A stretch of 39,594 nt of DNA, taken from positions 1 to 39,594 of the IMG/VR virus record IMGVR_UViG_3300021440_000062, one strand, 5' to 3'. A model generated the notes under the pieces. It ran no database searches and had not been told where the DNA came from. It was given only the letters and a program-made list of their open reading frames with translations. Every line of letters starts with the position of its first letter. Position 1 is the stretch's first letter. Position numbers and translations under genes: made by a program. The stretch comes from a virus. This document shows, piece after piece, positions 37,297 through 39,594 of the stretch.

Positions 37297-37563
37297 ATGA
37301 GCGATTTCGACAATACAAATACAGGCGTCTTGTTTAAGAACGAGGATAAACAATCCGCTAATCATCCTGATTACAAAGGTTCAGTAAACGTGAATGGTCA
37401 AGAATTTTGGTTGTCTGCATGGATTAAACCATTGAAGAAAGACCCGTCTAAGCGATTCATGTCTATCTCTGTCAAACCAAAAGAATCAAAGCAAGCGCCT
37501 AAGCAAGCTGCAAAGCCAGCGCCAGCTTCTGATCCTGATTTTGTTGATTCGATTCCTTTCTGA
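37297..37563 (+). CDS. Small SSB-like protein, right copy
   Basis: An 88-aa version of 730-972 with 8 more residues in the linker (KQAAKPAPA) and the same acidic tip DPDFVDSIPF. The body is otherwise almost identical. Same role inferred: ssDNA binding with ERF and NinB. A basis for comparison of the two haplotypes. Confidence 0.65.
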   Translation: MSDFDNTNTGVLFKNEDKQSANHPDYKGSVNVNGQEFWLSAWIKPLKKDPSKRFMSISVKPKESKQAPKQAAKPAPASDPDFVDSIPF

Positions 37564-37573
37564 GATAAAAAAC

Positions 37574-37993
37574 ATGATTAACGAAATCAAACAATGGTTT
37601 GAGGCCGCAGTGCCTGAGCCAACAGACAAAAGCCGTGCTGTTCAAATTGGCATCCACTATGAGGAAGTTGCCGAAATGCTTGATGCTGTTGGAGATGATT
37701 TCCCAGATATGGAATGGTTATCTGCTTACTACAAAATAACATCCCCCGGAATTGGTGTTGACGAAGTTGACCGAATAGCCATGCTTGATGCGCTCTGCGA
37801 CCAAATTGTTACCGCCATTGGTGTGGCACACATGTTCGGAATGGACATTGAAGGCGCATTGGCAGAGGTGAATCGCAGCAACTGGAGCAAATTTGTTGAA
37901 GGCGTTCCGCACTTTGACGCAAACGGAAAGATCATCAAAGGCCCAAGCTACACACGACCTGAATTGTCAAATTTTGTTTTAGGTGCAAAATGA
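37574..37993 (+). CDS. MazG-like nucleotide pyrophosphohydrolase
   Basis: A 139-aa all-alpha NTP pyrophosphatase-like protein, start at 37574. The family's metal-binding EExxE / DxxD pattern is suggested by HYEEVAEMLDAVGDDF and DALCDQIVTAIGVAHMFGMD. ALAEVNRSNWSKFVEGVPHF and GKIIKGPSYTRPELSNF match the C-terminal signature of phage MazG-like proteins. It probably hydrolyses (d)NTPs or ppGpp-like nucleotides. Present only in the right copy. Confidence 0.8.
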   Translation: MINEIKQWFEAAVPEPTDKSRAVQIGIHYEEVAEMLDAVGDDFPDMEWLSAYYKITSPGIGVDEVDRIAMLDALCDQIVTAIGVAHMFGMDIEGALAEVNRSNWSKFVEGVPHFDANGKIIKGPSYTRPELSNFVLGAK

Positions 37994-38190
37994 AATTTAA
38001 GTTTTATATGGATGTTTGGCCCGGTATTGATTTTTCTTATGCAGGAGCAACAACAAATCCAACATGGGAAAAACCGCCAAACGGAAAACGTATTTCTTTT
38101 GAAGTTGAGATTCCAGATCACCTTATTGGGAAAGGTGTAGATTTCAAAGTTCAAGAAACTTCAATTGCAAAAGAGGTTAAAAATGACTGA
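37990..38190 (+). CDS. 66-aa beta-rich hypothetical protein
   Basis: Overlaps the upstream stop (ATGA). MKFKFYMDVWPGIDFSYAGA, then NGKRISFEVEIPDHLIGKGV: alternating strands, no motif. Present only in the right copy. It overlaps the next start by 8 nt. Confidence 0.55.
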   Translation: MKFKFYMDVWPGIDFSYAGATTNPTWEKPPNGKRISFEVEIPDHLIGKGVDFKVQETSIAKEVKND

Positions 38191-38347
38191 ATACATCATT
38201 GCAATCAAGATTAAATCACCTGTAGAGCTACCTAAAGACATTGGAAATATTCTCGATAAGGTATCTCAGACAGCGTACAACCACATTGCAGCAAAAGGTA
38301 TCCAGCCTGATGTATCTGCGGAACTTCGGAAAACGATTAAAAGTTAG
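38183..38347 (+). CDS. 54-aa conserved small protein (right copy)
   Basis: Protein identical to 1300-1464 with synonymous DNA changes. The start at 38183 matches the left copy. The TAG stop again is part of the operator-like dyad. Function unknown. Confidence 0.65.
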   Translation: MTEYIIAIKIKSPVELPKDIGNILDKVSQTAYNHIAAKGIQPDVSAELRKTIKS

Positions 38348-38359
38348 GGTAAATCCCTA
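38345..38359. promoter_or_regulatory. Operator-like 15-bp dyad, site 5
   Basis: TAGGGTAAATCCCTA, identical to site 1, followed by GTTTGACAATATAGGCTAAACAGGAG, as at 1496-1521. In this copy the SD serves the 49-aa gene rather than the MTAHKH gene. Confidence 0.6.
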
Positions 38360-38410
38360 TTCAAATAGCCTTGAGTTAGTTTGACAATATAGGCTAAACA
38401 GGAGTTAGAA

Positions 38411-38560
38411 ATGAGTTATATCTTTAGTTTCTTTTGCGTACTGATCGGGGAAATTGTTTCTTACTTTTTGGTAGGTCACGGGCATACTTTTCCTGTTCTA
38501 TATGGCGCTGCCATTGCTTTAACAGCGCACAAAGTTCTATTTTTGGATCAATCAAAATGA
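38411..38560 (+). CDS. 49-aa two-span membrane protein (inserted gene)
   Basis: ATG directly uses the AACAGGAGTTAGAA leader that serves the MTAHKH gene in the left copy. Hydrophobic: MSYIFSFFCVLIGEIVSYFL and VLYGAAIALTAHKVLFL. Its end overlaps the next ATG (ATGA). The gene looks inserted exactly at the start codon. Function unknown. Confidence 0.6.
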   Translation: MSYIFSFFCVLIGEIVSYFLVGHGHTFPVLYGAAIALTAHKVLFLDQSK

Positions 38561-38946
38561 CAGCACATAAACACGCAGAAAACATGCTTCTCTATGCGCA
38601 AGATGCAGCAGAGACAGAAACACCGTGGGAACGTTGGGAATATAAACTTTGTGGATACTCAAACCCGTGGATTAACATTGAATGTAGTCCAGATTGGTCT
38701 TTTTTGTGTGATTACCGCCGTAAACCAAAGACACGCAAAGTAACAGTTGATGGTGTTGACTATGAGTTTCCAGAGCCTTTGAAAGAGTGGCCCAAAGGAA
38801 ATAAAGAAGCATGGATTTTAAGTGGTGACTGCATTTTTCCTTGCAAGGATGAGTTGAGCGCAGCAGTTAAGCTTGGAATAGCTCAAGCTACAAAAGAAGG
38901 CGCAGAAGCACAACGAAAAGCCATTCAAGCAGTCTGCGGGTATTGA
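38557..38946 (+). CDS. Conserved phage protein (MTAHKHAENM type, right copy)
   Basis: Start at 38557 by homology to 1528-1914. 129 aa. The centre (EYKLCGYSNPWINIECSPDW) differs from the left copy; the ends are almost the same. One G less near 38937 ends the protein at CGY rather than CGVLK and leaves 1 nt between its stop and the next GTG. Confidence 0.65.
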   Translation: MTAHKHAENMLLYAQDAAETETPWERWEYKLCGYSNPWINIECSPDWSFLCDYRRKPKTRKVTVDGVDYEFPEPLKEWPKGNKEAWILSGDCIFPCKDELSAAVKLGIAQATKEGAEAQRKAIQAVCGY

Positions 38947-38947
38947 A

Positions 38948-39178
38948 GTGACTCCCGAAGAAAAAGAGCAACAGTCAGCAAATGATCTAGTTACTCACAT
39001 TGTTAAACGTGTGAGTGATAGCGTATTTATCGCAAAGTCAAATGCTGGTACTTATGCTTATCAAAACAATCAAAACCCTGACGATCACTCAGCAGCTAGG
39101 ACGGCAATTATTCAATCTGCAATTGAAAAAGCAGAGTGTGGAATTGTTAGGGCTATTTTGAAAGAGGCTTTGAAATGA
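38948..39178 (+). CDS. 76-aa acidic/helical hypothetical protein (right copy)
   Basis: GTG start as in the left copy (1911). One amino-acid difference (NNQNPDD). Here its stop leads directly into the MTIAQE gene; the 208-aa gene found between them in the left copy is missing. Confidence 0.6.
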   Translation: MTPEEKEQQSANDLVTHIVKRVSDSVFIAKSNAGTYAYQNNQNPDDHSAARTAIIQSAIEKAECGIVRAILKEALK

Positions 39179-39345
39179 CAATCGCACAAGAGATTAGAAA
39201 CGCTGCTATCAACTGGCCTCAGTTTTTGGGTGATATTGAGAGTGAAATTGTGTATTCGTTTTATGGCTCTATGTTGTTTTTCCCATCAAATATAGATTTT
39301 GATTGCCGTGTATTTATGCTCCTAGTAGCAGAGGCACTGGAATGA
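39175..39345 (+). CDS. 56-aa hypothetical protein (right copy)
   Basis: Shares the first 17 residues and the last 10 with 2761-2970, but the centre (IESEIVYSFYGSMLFFPSNI) differs. ATGA overlap at both sides. Function unknown. Confidence 0.55.
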   Translation: MTIAQEIRNAAINWPQFLGDIESEIVYSFYGSMLFFPSNIDFDCRVFMLLVAEALE

Positions 39346-39584
39346 GCCTACAAAAAAACATCATAGAACTTCTAAGAAAGAACGAAGAAGGTCTAACAAC
39401 AAACCAGATTTGCACTCAGCTAAATGTTGAGAAAAAAGCAGTTCAGCAATCAATGCGGCGACTTAGAGAATACTGCGTTTATATCGACCACTGGACTATC
39501 CCAAGGAACATTAAGCGCCCAACTGCTGTATTTTGTTTAGCCTATCTTCCTCCAGATTGCCCGTCGCCCGATGAAAAGACCTAA
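39342..39584 (+). CDS. Winged-helix DNA-binding protein (right copy)
   Basis: 80-aa protein identical to 2967-3209 in sequence; the last 127 bases of the window, which include its 3' half, are also identical in DNA. Winged-helix layout as described for the left copy. Confidence 0.6.
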   Translation: MSLQKNIIELLRKNEEGLTTNQICTQLNVEKKAVQQSMRRLREYCVYIDHWTIPRNIKRPTAVFCLAYLPPDCPSPDEKT

Positions 39585-39594
39585 TCCGTTAGTC
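39571..39594 (+). CDS. 3'-truncated 125-aa hypothetical protein (partial)
   Basis: The first 8 codons (MKRPNPLV) of the gene complete at 3196-3573. The contig stops here; joining base 39594 to 3220 restores the gene, supporting circularity of the molecule. Confidence 0.6.

Larger units (their letters stand above)
36520..39594. repeat. Right copy of the diverged terminal direct repeat
   Basis: Same order as 1-3219 but with different gene content. It has ERF version B in place of version A; a MazG-like and a 66-aa gene in place of the hairpin segment and the 62-aa gene; an additional 49-aa gene; and it lacks the 208-aa gene. It ends 24 bases into the 125-aa gene, with exactly 127 bases identical to 3093-3219 at the end. 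Confidence 0.9.

Noticed and set aside
1-39594. CRISPR array
   Set aside because: No regularly spaced repeats with unique spacers were seen; the 13-nt repeats near 26328 and 26477 are only two and unequal in context.

Overview
The window is almost certainly a whole tailed-phage genome of the P22-like podovirus type, assembled as one linear contig that runs past its own start. The morphogenesis genes follow the P22 scheme: terminase, portal, scaffold, a P22-type coat protein, gp4- and gp10-like tail factors, three ejection proteins, and a tailspike with a P22-type head-binding domain followed by a beta-helix. The host should be a Gram-negative bacterium, probably a beta- or gammaproteobacterium, because the tailspike is of the O-antigen-binding kind, a lipobox protein sits in the lysis region, promoters are sigma-70-like, and ninB, ninG, ERF and DUF1376 genes are present. 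I see no integrase and no CI-type repressor, so a virulent or at least non-integrating lifestyle is more likely. I recognise no tRNA or CRISPR.

Layout. (1) 1-5118, plus strand: ERF-type recombinase, SSB-like protein, many small genes, the RNA ligase RtcB, and a structured intergenic element after rtcB. (2) 5172-5362: back-to-back terminators of the converging left and late operons. (3) 5385-24312, minus strand: late operon read from terminase (right) to endolysin (left). (4) 24313-25094: about 780 bases without a convincing gene, holding the late promoter, a nested hairpin ending in a U-run, and more pairing elements. (5) 25095-25684, plus: three small genes. (6) 25659-29878, minus: ninG, a gene-poor stretch, then about ten small accessory genes. 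(7) 30021-39594, plus: a Cro/YdaS-like protein, a high-GC DUF4942-methyltransferase, DUF1376 and DnaC-like replication genes, small genes, ninB, then a second version of region 1.

The ends repeat. Bases 1-3219 are a diverged copy of 36520-39594. Both ends fall inside genes, and joining 39594 to 3220 gives an intact gene. The last 127 bases are identical to 3093-3219. The simplest reading is a circular or circularly permuted genome of about 36.4 kb for which two co-existing variants of this early region were assembled. They differ by whole-gene insertions and replacements whose borders lie at start codons, and by a swap of the catalytic part of the ERF recombinase in front of a shared C-terminal tail.

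Regulation. A 15-bp dyad (TAGGGTAAAYMCCTA-like) occurs five times upstream of early transcription units, usually followed by a shared TTAACAGGAG or AAACAGGAG ribosome-binding leader. The late promoter at 24932-24960 overlaps a different 11-bp inverted repeat, and a terminator-like hairpin follows it. The coat gene has its own promoter with perfect consensus hexamers and a dyad in the spacer. A terminator-like element at 32486-32575, just before the replication genes, has two hairpin loops that are perfectly complementary over 7 nt. All function calls rest on reading the sequence and on family knowledge; no database search was run.
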